A stretch of DNA of 10,509 bases. Source: Bacillota bacterium (GTDB taxonomy: Bacteria > Bacillota_E > Sulfobacillia > Sulfobacillales > Sulfobacillaceae). Location: positions 1 through 10,509 of the forward strand of contig JAKAAL010000084.1 in assembly GCA_021802375.1 (NCBI GenBank), read 5' to 3'. Shown in pieces: positions 1 to 7,020 of this stretch (position 1 is its first letter; each line of letters begins with the position of its first letter). The notes under the pieces were generated by a model. It worked only from the letters and a program-made list of their open reading frames with translations, had not been told where the DNA came from and ran no database searches. The translations under genes and the position numbers were made by a program.

Positions 1-1
1 T

Positions 2-340
2 ACCTCCATTCTCCTGGAAGGAGAGCAAGGCGAGGCCGAACACGTCGCTCTACAACAACGGGTCCGCCGTGTCCTTCGCCGATTTCGAGAACTCCGGCCC
101 CTAGTACTAGCTTGGGGTGTGGACCGGCTGCCGACCGTAGAATCGGCCAGCTTTCGGCAAGGGGCACTACTTGAGGCATTCTTGACTCAGTGGTTTTACG
201 TCGCAGAAGCCCATAGTGGGCATCCTGGAGTCTCAGTCACGTTGCACGAAACGTTGGACGGAGTCCGTCGGATCTTGGATGGTCGTCTAAATCCGGAGAC
301 GACCCCGGAAAACCTAAAGTATCAAGGGGCACTGCCATAG
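2..340 (+). CDS. C-terminal part of an unrecognised protein (runs off left edge)
   Basis: The frame is open from the second base of the window to a TAG at 338-340, so this is the last ~112 codons of a longer gene. The first part is rich in Glu, Arg and Leu (QQRVRRVLRRFRELRP), as expected of an amphipathic helix. A segment containing VDRLPTVESASFRQGALLEAF follows, then a helical tail. The helix plus a late 'RQG-L' segment is loosely reminiscent of the C-terminal region of Y-family DNA polymerases. I could not confirm that, so I assign no function. An internal ATG at 119 exists, but the open frame upstream has similar codon use, so I do not treat it as the start. The next ~640 bases hold no clear gene. 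Confidence 0.45.
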   Translation, partial: TSILLEGEQGEAEHVALQQRVRRVLRRFRELRPLVLAWGVDRLPTVESASFRQGALLEAFLTQWFYVAEAHSGHPGVSVTLHETLDGVRRILDGRLNPETTPENLKYQGALP

Positions 341-977
341 ACTATCTAACGTTAGCAGGGTTGTCCCCCGGTACGTCGAAGAGGAGGATTTCAATGGACA
401 AGGGGCCTGACTGGTGGACGCTCCGTCGACTTTAACAGCATCGTCGCAACCACGCGGTACCGAGACCCGAGCATGCCGATTAGATGGATGTGGTCATGGA
501 GGCACAGGAACGCTTGGGGGTCTACCGTGACCTCCCGGGACCATGGACATCCGTTGGCCCTCAAACCGCAACTTGATATGGCTGAATACATCATGACGAC
601 TCATCATATTCTGACGCCATAGGTGAAGCTCCGAAAGGCAATAGAGCGCGATATTGATGCGATCATCGGACCCATGAACGTGGGGAATTTCGAGAATTCG
701 GCCACAGGTAGCATCGACGCGACGCCCCCACGGAACAATCTTCACTGTCCGACAATGTTAAGCGGTCCGAGGAACCGCCATCGGAAGACACTAATCAGGT
801 GGCCGCCGCTCAACGTCCTTTTGTGCCGAGGAAAGTTACGGCTACCGCGATCAGATATATGCGACCGTTTCTGTGGCGGATTTAAGGTCCTGGGGCGACT
901 CGTGTTTTTTGGTTCTGGTTAGCCGATATTTTACCCGATTCATCGTGAACATACGGTTCTGTCGACACCCACAGCCT
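341..977. other. Gene-poor stretch with scattered coding-like fragments
   Basis: No intact gene is convincing here. A good ribosome binding site (GAGGAGGA, 381-388) precedes ATG 394, but that frame stops after 13 codons. Protein-like text then jumps between frames: frame 2 (about 395-470) gives VDFNSIVATTRYRDPSMPI, frame 1 (484-576) gives MEAQERLGVYRDLPGPWTSV, and frame 2 again (about 569-619) gives LDMAEYIMTTHHILTP before a TAG. A further piece from GTG 623 begins MKLRKAIERDIDAIIGPMN, faintly like the N-terminus of a GNAT acetyltransferase, and then degenerates. The pattern suits a decayed gene or genes. No terminator with a U-tract is visible next to the end of the minus-strand gene at 978. 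Confidence 0.35.
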
Positions 978-2618
978 TTAATTTTTTTCGGGATGTGCCT
1001 CGATAATCTGGAGCGCTTGCTCAAGCACCGACGGTTCTGGATCATGGCAGCCGGGACACCCTAACCCCGGGGCAGGAACATTAAGCCAATATCCGTTCAC
1101 CCATGTCCGTGTCGCTTGTATGTCGGCAGCGAGTTCCCCGGGGGTTACCGGGGGTCCTGCGGGATTGGTACTCAGTCCCGCTAATACCGTTGCATTGGGC
1201 CGAACGGTGCGGATGATTTGCACGGCCTCGCGTACCTTCTGAGCGTAGAGAGGGGTAATCCGTTCGGCTTGCTGAACCGTGTTGAGCCCGATGATGTCGC
1301 AGGCAGGTACCTCCTGGCGGGGAGTCCGGGCCGTAAACGGCAAGCGGTCTGGTTCCACCAAATCACAAATACTGACCAGATGGCGCTGATGCGCCTCCCG
1401 GGCCACTAGGTTATCATATTGCAACGGTGACCGTTGTTCTTGAGTCGGGGTAGTTGCATACCGCTCATTGTCGTAAAGCACGGCGCCCGTGTCTTGGGGC
1501 AGTGCCTGATGTGCCAGTGTCTGAGCGAATACCGAAGCACTATGAAACACGACCGTCGGTACTACAGGCAACAAGTGAGAGGGAGATTGCCGATCGGAGA
1601 GGGGTTCATACACGGTTCCCGTGGAGAGCAACGCCTGCACGGGAGGGTCCTCGACCACTTGGGCGAAGTGGGCTGCAGCCAGAATCCATAGCGCCCGTTG
1701 GTGGTTGCGGACGGTGAACGCGGGGGCGGCCGTCGCTGTGTTTGAGTCCGATGCAGTGGCCTGCGTTAGCTGGTTCAGTAAGGCGATGGCCACTCCAGGA
1801 TTTTGCGGACCACACCGTGGGCAGGCACGGCTGTGATTTGACGGGATGTTCAGCCAATAACCGTCTACCACCTTTTGGGTGGCCCGTACATCTTGCAACA
1901 GCGTCGTGGCGGTCACCGGAATACCTGGAGGTGGATTCGTAGACAGCCCCGCAAAGATGGCGACGGATTCCCGTAAGGCGCGCGCCTGATAGCTCAGGCG
2001 ACGCACTAATGCCGAATATCTTGCCGGCGTGCGTTCGGAGGACTGGACTTGCAGATCTACCGCAGTGGCGAAGGATGCGCCATGCACTCGGCCTCCGGGG
2101 CTCGCACCAAGATTCCCTAGTTGCCAATACTGGAGATGTCGAGTGTGGGCTAACGCCGCAAAGGCGGATTCATAACGCGCGGGATTCGAACGTTCGGCAG
2201 AAGGTGTCAGGGACCAGGATTCGTTGTCGTACCCGACACCGACAACGCCCGGTACCAGGGTGTTGTGCGCCACGGCGGATTGGAATGCGCCAAAACTGGT
2301 AAAGGACTCAATCGCTTGCCCGTGCCAGCCAACAGGAATGGCTCGACGGACAATTAAGACGTTGTCGGGTTGATTTAGGAGGCGGGCGGCAGCCGAATCT
2401 GACTGAACCAGCTTCCAGGCACTGGCCGCAAGGAGCCACCGCGTCGTGGCGAATATCGGTTTGTCCGAGGTTTTCCCCTGATTCAGTCTATGCGACGGAC
2501 CGGTGAGCGTTTTGGCGGGCGTCCCACACGACGCCAGACAAAGACCGAGAGCCAGACCACCGAGTCCCAGGAAGGCTCCCCGAACACGAACTGGAAAACC
2601 ATCGGAAAATGAGGGCAT
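978..2618 (-). CDS. Putative exported lipoprotein with two tandem TIM-barrel-like domains
   Basis: This encodes 546 residues. The start at 2618 is chosen because AAAGGAG (2627-2633 on this strand) lies 8 bases before it. An in-frame ATG seven codons upstream (2639) has no ribosome binding site and would overlap this one. The N-terminus has basic residues, a hydrophobic Leu/Gly/Ala stretch and a lipobox LASC with Cys31, so a lipid-anchored, outward-facing protein is expected. The rest is an internal duplication. YDNE (130-133 and 382-385), a TP..E/Q..P..Y segment after it, AGLSTNP (223-229 and 480-486), GYWLN-I/V-P (253-259 and 509-515) and a Cys pair CPxC (266-269 and 521-524) each occur twice in the same order. 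I recall similar single-domain hypothetical proteins in actinobacteria, with a probable TIM-barrel, glycosidase-like fold. That fold and any catalytic role are inference. The gene is divergent from the lipoprotein at 3306. Confidence 0.8.
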   Translation of the reverse strand: MPSFSDGFPVRVRGAFLGLGGLALGLCLASCGTPAKTLTGPSHRLNQGKTSDKPIFATTRWLLAASAWKLVQSDSAAARLLNQPDNVLIVRRAIPVGWHGQAIESFTSFGAFQSAVAHNTLVPGVVGVGYDNESWSLTPSAERSNPARYESAFAALAHTRHLQYWQLGNLGASPGGRVHGASFATAVDLQVQSSERTPARYSALVRRLSYQARALRESVAIFAGLSTNPPPGIPVTATTLLQDVRATQKVVDGYWLNIPSNHSRACPRCGPQNPGVAIALLNQLTQATASDSNTATAAPAFTVRNHQRALWILAAAHFAQVVEDPPVQALLSTGTVYEPLSDRQSPSHLLPVVPTVVFHSASVFAQTLAHQALPQDTGAVLYDNERYATTPTQEQRSPLQYDNLVAREAHQRHLVSICDLVEPDRLPFTARTPRQEVPACDIIGLNTVQQAERITPLYAQKVREAVQIIRTVRPNATVLAGLSTNPAGPPVTPGELAADIQATRTWVNGYWLNVPAPGLGCPGCHDPEPSVLEQALQIIEAHPEKN

Positions 2619-2626
2619 GACAGTTG

Positions 2627-2633
2627 CTCCTTT
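2627..2633 (-). promoter_or_regulatory. Ribosome binding site that sets the lipoprotein start
   Basis: The minus strand reads AAAGGAG, ending 8 bases before ATG 2618. It fixes the start at 2618 instead of the in-frame ATG at 2639, which lies upstream of this site. Confidence 0.7.
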
Positions 2634-3245
2634 GAACAAGTATTGAGGGGTATCCCGTCACATGGTGGCTTGGGTAATTGCTCATCGACTGATTATTGGT
2701 TGCTTACCATTTTTCATGACTAGGGGTTCATTCTTTTTCAGGCACGATAGGGGTCAAACCTTCCCTTCCAAATTAGCAAAAAAATTGCAATATAAGACGA
2801 ATAAGAAGGAATTATGCGCCACAGATAAAACTTTCGATATCCAGTCGGTTAACCACCCTCTCGGGCCGTGGGGGTGTGGAGAAAAATCGCCTTGATTGGT
2901 TTGTGACCGACCGTGAAGAAATCGAACTTGCCCCAACGTCGGAACTCGCCCACACCGATTCCGTGGGCGGCACCATTGTTGACCACGAGCGGCAAATGCC
3001 GATGAACGGTCCGGGGTCAGGCGATGAAGCGATCGCCAGGGGATCAACAACGTGCACCTTTTTTGGTCAGCTCTTCTTAAGTAGACAGCCAAGGGAAGCG
3101 TTTTGCTATGCGCCGACAGCGCCGGTCTATGGACCGAACTTGGATCGAACCCATCACATGCCCCCGGGTTGCCAAAAGCGCAGAAGGTAATGCCGTCATC
3201 CGATCCCCAGGGACCGCGACGACCTTCCGTGCACCCGTTGCTTCA

Positions 3246-3277
3246 TGTAACGTGCGATTCTCCGTCGACGTTATAAC
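3246..3277 (+). promoter_or_regulatory. Possible promoter of the Asp-box lipoprotein gene
   Basis: TGTAAC (3246-3251) is followed after 17 bases by CGTT (3269-3272), overlapping TATAAC (3272-3277). The arrangement resembles an ECF-sigma promoter (GAAAC / CGT type) about 30 bases before the start codon. The -35 is not a good housekeeping match. The call rests on short motifs only. Confidence 0.25.
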
Positions 3278-3305
3278 CAGCATAGAAGGTAGAGGGGGCC
3301 GATTT

Positions 3306-5186
3306 ATGTCCACACGACGGAATCTTGGGTTGGTGGTGAGCGGTATCTTGATATTAACAGGATGTGGAGCAGCCCCAACCAAAACGACCGCCCCGCCCAC
3401 GAGCCATATTTCTGCATTGACGGTGACCAGACAAATGACTCCGCAGTTTAGTACTACTTCGACCACCCCGCCCGTGCTGACCCAAGTCCCTTTTATAGCC
3501 AATCGACATGGATTTGCGCTGGCCACCCTCGGACAAGAGAGCGCGGTACTTCACACTAGTGATAGCGGACAAAGTTGGCAGGCTCGATATATCGCGCCGA
3601 CCCTCCTCGGACTATCGATGGCTAACAACCAGGCTGGGTGGTTGACCACCTGTTCGCAATCCGGGTGTCAGGCGGCCACGACATTGGAGGCTACCCTAAA
3701 CGGGGGTCACTCCTGGAATCGAATCTATCACGCACCAGCCAACACCACATTAGGAACGCCAGACTTTGTCAATGCCACCACCGGGTGGATGGTGGAATCG
3801 AATCACAGCACCATGAAGAGTGTTCTCTTACGCTCATCCGACGGGGGGAAAACCTGGACCCCGGCGGGCTCGCCTTCGTCACTGTTTCCCGGTAGTTTAG
3901 GGAGCGCCCTAGACTTTATTACGACCACGACCGGTTGGTTCTTGGTGGGAGGCGAGCCAGGGGCCGGCGCCCAGACAAAAACCTTGTATCAAACCACGAA
4001 TGGAGGGCGATCGTGGGCCAAGATTGCACAGTCCGCTATTTTGGGATCTCCTTCTTCGGGGCCCGGCAGTTTACCCATTGGAGGCTACGTCGATCGCCTG
4101 GATTTTGTTAATAGTACCCTGGGATATATGGCATTGGCCAACGGACTTATCTACCGCACCAGGGATAGCGGCACGCATTGGGCGCCAATATGGTCGAAGA
4201 TGTTCCCCCCGGCGACCGTCACGGTACAAAGTATGGAGTTCTCCAGTTCCGCCACCGGCTATATCCTCGCACAAGGGGGAGGGCAGCCAGGCGGAACCTT
4301 GTGGCAGACTACCGACGGCGGGGCGCGGTGGGTCGCGCTGTATCCTTCCACGAGGCCAAACGGCTCGGTGACTTTCACGACACGAGAAGTCGGGGCAGGG
4401 CTGGAGATGATGGGAACTACGTCGACGGTCCTGACCACTCAAAACGGGGGGGCCACGTGGACCGTAGCGAGCCAACCTCCGATACTGCTAGGATCCTTGC
4501 AATGGGGTGGCAATCGCACGTTATGGGGTGTTTCGGTGGGGGTCCATGGAGCGATTTATCGGAGTCGCGATATGGGTCGTGCGTTCCAGAAGATCGCGCT
4601 TCCTCGGTCTTATGTGGCACAAAGCGTATCGGTGGCGGCCTCCAATGAGCTGATAGCAGTGGTGTCTTCCACAAAGAACGTAGAAGTCATGACACGCGCC
4701 AACGGTCATTGGCAGGCCCTATCTCTGCCTTTTGCCCCGCGTCAGGCAACCGAACCAGCTCCTCAGAACATTTGGGCCATTGGCACGTCATTAAAGACCA
4801 CCCTGGCCCTAAAAAACTTTCAGAAGCACCATAACAACCCCAAAACCGTAAAACTCTATGATATCCGCCACCCCCTTACTCCGTACCTGTATCACACGGT
4901 TAATGGCCGTACCTGGACGCGCTATTCACTCCCTGCAGGCTCTTCGGGGAATTCCGAATTTCCCATGGGACTAACCTTTCTCAGTGGCCAATTCGGGTAT
5001 TTCTGGAATCAGGGAGCACTCTATGTTACTCAAAACGGCGGTATGACTTGGACGATCGAGACGGTTCCCAGTAGCATGGGGATCCAATTGGTCAGTTTTA
5101 CCTCGCCCGCCGACGGCTGGTTGACGCCCGGATCTGGCACCCCTACCTATCACACAACCAATGGGGGGAGGAGTTGGTCGAGTTAG
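3306..5186 (+). CDS. Exported Asp-box (BNR) beta-propeller lipoprotein, YCF48/sortilin-like
   Basis: This encodes 626 residues. The start at 3306 is chosen because AGAGGGGG (3291-3298) lies 7 bases upstream and the protein then begins with a lipoprotein signal peptide: MSTRR, a hydrophobic stretch, then lipobox LTGC with Cys20. A Thr/Pro/Ser-rich linker (about 25-58) follows, as often seen after a lipid anchor. From residue 84 onward the protein is a series of Asp-boxes of the S-x-D/N-x-G-x-x-W type, at about 84, 131, 178, 231, 285, 335, 378, 419, 530, 575 and 617. A weak one (RANGHW) lies near 465. The spacing of roughly 40-55 residues fits propeller blades. Proteins of this fold (photosystem assembly factor YCF48/HCF136, sialidases, sortilin) bind proteins or glycans. 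No sialidase catalytic set is evident, so a binding or scaffolding role at the cell surface is more likely. The chain ends directly after the last Asp-box. Confidence 0.85.
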   Translation: MSTRRNLGLVVSGILILTGCGAAPTKTTAPPTSHISALTVTRQMTPQFSTTSTTPPVLTQVPFIANRHGFALATLGQESAVLHTSDSGQSWQARYIAPTLLGLSMANNQAGWLTTCSQSGCQAATTLEATLNGGHSWNRIYHAPANTTLGTPDFVNATTGWMVESNHSTMKSVLLRSSDGGKTWTPAGSPSSLFPGSLGSALDFITTTTGWFLVGGEPGAGAQTKTLYQTTNGGRSWAKIAQSAILGSPSSGPGSLPIGGYVDRLDFVNSTLGYMALANGLIYRTRDSGTHWAPIWSKMFPPATVTVQSMEFSSSATGYILAQGGGQPGGTLWQTTDGGARWVALYPSTRPNGSVTFTTREVGAGLEMMGTTSTVLTTQNGGATWTVASQPPILLGSLQWGGNRTLWGVSVGVHGAIYRSRDMGRAFQKIALPRSYVAQSVSVAASNELIAVVSSTKNVEVMTRANGHWQALSLPFAPRQATEPAPQNIWAIGTSLKTTLALKNFQKHHNNPKTVKLYDIRHPLTPYLYHTVNGRTWTRYSLPAGSSGNSEFPMGLTFLSGQFGYFWNQGALYVTQNGGMTWTIETVPSSMGIQLVSFTSPADGWLTPGSGTPTYHTTNGGRSWSS

Positions 5187-5460
5187 CGATGTTTTGACCC
5201 CATTACTGTTCGATCGGGGAGGCGGCCGTGGTCTGAAACGGTATAGTGCGTCGAACGTCGCTATCCCTATACCACCCATGAGAAACGCTCATTATGGTCC
5301 CGGCCTTCCAACGACCAGGATATGTCCCAACGCCCTATTTTAAAATGTTTTGATCCGTAAGAGCTCTCCTGGTCCTGGTAGACGAGATTATTGGGACAAG
5401 GCAAGATTATACAATTGGGGCAGCGATTGAATGAGGCGTGTCGGCGAACATGATGCCAAA
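5187..5460. other. Gene-free stretch with inverted repeats
   Basis: I see no gene between the propeller gene and the transposase remnant. Inverted repeats are present. GGTATAG (5240-5246) pairs with CTATACC (5267-5273) over a 20-base loop. GACCAGGA (5313-5320) pairs with 5367-5374, and TGTCCCAA (5323-5330) pairs with TTGGGACA (5391-5398). None is followed by a U-tract, so none is a clear intrinsic terminator. Confidence 0.4.
5240..5273. repeat. 7-bp perfect inverted repeat (stem-loop)
   Basis: GGTATAG at 5240-5246 and CTATACC at 5267-5273 are exact reverse complements separated by 20 bases. It lies about 55 bases after the stop of the propeller lipoprotein gene and could be part of its 3' end. 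There is no U-tract after it on the plus strand, so termination is not established. Confidence 0.3.
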
Positions 5461-5898
5461 TTAAATGAAAGCATACTTAACCGGATGCGAATGACCATTA
5501 GAGGGAGTACTTTGCGGATGGCTCCACGCAGCAATAAGGGGGGGCCTCAAAATTGTAATCATGCTCCAGTAGGCTGGGAAAGGGGAATCCGTTGAACCCG
5601 TGGAGCCTGTCCCCAGAACTATGCCAGCAGGGAGAGTAGCGATCGCTTGGGTCTCCGCTTCCAATCACCACAGGCCCCTAGCACTGACGCGGTTGTCTTT
5701 GCACTGTTTTGCAGGCGCTTTGGTGATTCCGGATCCGATCGGGAACCCGGCTACTCGCAAGCGGGGGTCGTCGAAGCAATCATGATGAAACCTTAAATAG
5801 GCTTGCTCGTCTGTCACGACTTGTGGCGGAGTATTCACCAATCTCGTGGCCATGTCTCCATAAGCGTCGTGGTCACCCTCCCATCGCGCGCTAGTCAT
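5461..5898 (-). pseudogene. Decayed transposase C-terminus, ISKra4-like
   Basis: Read on the minus strand, the fragment contains GFPIGSG followed by ITKAPAK, then NR and ARGLW. This matches the C-terminal signature of ISKra4-type DDE transposases, roughly G-x-PIGSG-x-x-E-A-x-x-K...R-x-x-x-x-G-M-x-W. A TGA stop (5665-5667) directly follows the Trp, yet the same frame goes on with LEAETQAIATL, resembling the 'E-G-A-Q-A-I-x-x-L' that follows the Trp in the family. The frame stays open to a TAA at 5461. The position of the catalytic Glu is Lys (GSGIT-K). The upstream ~300 codons of a full transposase are missing, because the frame is closed by a TAG about eight codons before ATG 5898. I see no clear terminal inverted repeats. 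It is a dead remnant. The exact IS family is moderately sure. Confidence 0.6.
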
Positions 5899-5923
5899 AG
5901 ATTTTCTAAGCTCGCAAGACTAG

Positions 5924-5935
5924 TGTCCTAGGACA
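5924..5935. promoter_or_regulatory. 12-bp perfect palindrome upstream of the AAA+ ATPase gene
   Basis: TGTCCTAGGACA is its own reverse complement. It lies 67 bases before the ATPase start at 6003 and shortly before AT-rich bases (TATATTTAAT, 5960-5969) that may contain a -10 box. That position fits an operator for a dimeric regulator, but no regulator is identified and chance is possible. Confidence 0.3.
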
Positions 5936-6002
5936 TGCAGAATTTAAGATATCCCACCGTATATTTAATAGGATGCTGACCGTCCGAAGGAGGGAAGATC
6001 TT

Positions 6003-7016
6003 ATGCCACAATCTGCGACTCCGTTCAATCTCCAGCCAGACTCCGTAGATCGTCCCATCTCGCAGGATGAGGTCCTGCACTGGTTAGAAGCCGGTCGTCT
6101 CAGTCCGGATGGCGCCTTGCGCCATCTCATCCGACTGGACAGTCGCACCGGCCCTATGGCAGTAGGTGCCGGACGTAAAAGTGCCCAACCATTGCCCAAG
6201 GAACGGGCTGACGCCATTCTGCGCGAACTGGACCAATTGGTTGGATTGTCGGGGGTAAAACTTCTGGTTCGCGAAATTCGGGCTTTCATCGAAGTCCAAC
6301 AACGACGGGCAGAGTTCCATTTGTCGCAAGAATCCCATATGCTGCACATGGTATTTCAAGGTGCACCAGGCACTGGTAAGACCACGGTAGCCCGTCTCCT
6401 AGGGCAACTTTTTGAAGCCCTTGGAGTCCTACCGAAAGGCCACTTAGTCGAAGTAGAACGCGCCGATTTAGTCGGCGAATATATTGGCCATACAGCACAA
6501 AAAACTCGCGATGTCATTAAACGGGCCCTGGGCGGCGTAATGTTTGTTGACGAAGCTTATGCCTTAGCGCGCGGGGGAGAAAAGGATTTTGGCAAGGAGG
6601 CCATCGACACCATGGTGAAAGCCATGGAAGATTACCGAGGGGAATTCCTCCTCATACTGGCAGGATATCCCCAGGAAATGGCCCAATTTCTCGCGACAAA
6701 TCCAGGCCTCTTATCCCGATTCCCAATTCACTTGGAATTTCCCGACTATAGTCCTCCGGAACTGGTGGCCATAGCCCGCGCCATGACCGTGCAACACCAG
6801 TATCACCTGAGCCCTGACGCAGAAGCATCGCTGTTAGCCTATATGGAAGAACACGCCCGCTATTGGCACACCAACGCAGGCAATGCCCGCATGATCCGCA
6901 ACTTGTTAGAGCGTAGCATTCGACGTCAAGCAGTGCGTCTGGCAGATAACTTAGACCATGTCACTCGCCAAGACCTCATGCTCCTCACTTGGTCTGACAT
7001 TGAAGGGGGGCTTTAG
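6003..7016 (+). CDS. spoVK: SpoVK-like AAA+ ATPase (CbxX/CfqX family)
   Basis: This encodes 337 residues. ATG 6003 is chosen because AAGGAGGG (5987-5994) lies 8 bases upstream. An in-frame ATG at 5973 has no such site. After a ~110-residue N-terminal part come Walker A GAPGTGKTT (120-128), Walker B VMFVDEAYAL (179-188), sensor 1 LILAGY (217-222), the arginine-finger segment NPGLLSRF (233-240) and the sensor-2 helix GNARMIRN (293-300). The NPGL-x-SRF and FVDEAY motifs are typical of the CbxX/CfqX/SpoVK group, which includes the Rubisco activase CbbX. In Bacillus, SpoVK is needed for late spore maturation. Its substrate is not known to me. There is no Rubisco gene in view, so SpoVK is the better name than CbbX. 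The N-terminal region is longer than a bare AAA module and has no recognised domain. It is the first gene of a probable three-gene operon. Confidence 0.88.
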   Translation: MPQSATPFNLQPDSVDRPISQDEVLHWLEAGRLSPDGALRHLIRLDSRTGPMAVGAGRKSAQPLPKERADAILRELDQLVGLSGVKLLVREIRAFIEVQQRRAEFHLSQESHMLHMVFQGAPGTGKTTVARLLGQLFEALGVLPKGHLVEVERADLVGEYIGHTAQKTRDVIKRALGGVMFVDEAYALARGGEKDFGKEAIDTMVKAMEDYRGEFLLILAGYPQEMAQFLATNPGLLSRFPIHLEFPDYSPPELVAIARAMTVQHQYHLSPDAEASLLAYMEEHARYWHTNAGNARMIRNLLERSIRRQAVRLADNLDHVTRQDLMLLTWSDIEGGL

Positions 7017-7020
7017 CCCT

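Larger units (their letters stand above)
2619..3305. other. Divergent intergenic region between two lipoprotein genes
   Basis: This is nearly 690 bases with no convincing gene. About 2690-2840 is AT-rich and probably holds promoters, but no pair of well-matched -35 and -10 boxes is clear. Two uncertain open stretches overlap on opposite strands. One is plus from GTG 2876 (starting VEKNRLDWFVTDREEIELAP). The other is minus at about 2849-3016, with a readable segment GEFRRWGKFDFFTVGHKPI ending at TAA. Neither has a ribosome binding site, and I recognise neither. An open extension upstream of 3306, in frame with the next gene (from ATG 3108), is rejected because the signal peptide and ribosome binding site point to 3306. 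Confidence 0.4.

Noticed and set aside
1606..2127. Long open frame overlapping the duplicated lipoprotein on the same strand
   Set aside because: It lies wholly within the duplicated-motif gene in another frame and shows no family motif. It is a shadow frame.
2187..2196. CGAACGTTCG palindrome resembling half-sites of a LexA box
   Set aside because: It lacks the four-base spacer of the Bacillus box and lies inside the lipoprotein coding sequence.
3130..3180. GGGTTCGATCC on the minus strand, like a tRNA T-arm
   Set aside because: The flanking bases do not form the five-pair T stem, and no acceptor, D or anticodon arms are seen.
3108..3305. Open extension upstream of the propeller lipoprotein
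   Set aside because: It has no ribosome binding site at 3108, and the lipoprotein signal peptide must be N-terminal, so the start is 3306.
4071..4648. Open frames on both strands inside the propeller gene
   Set aside because: They are rich in Arg, Pro and Gly, without motifs or ribosome binding sites, and are explained by the GC-rich Asp-box codons.
5906..6359. Minus-strand open frames opposite the start of the AAA+ gene
   Set aside because: They are antisense shadows of a gene with clear Walker and sensor motifs.
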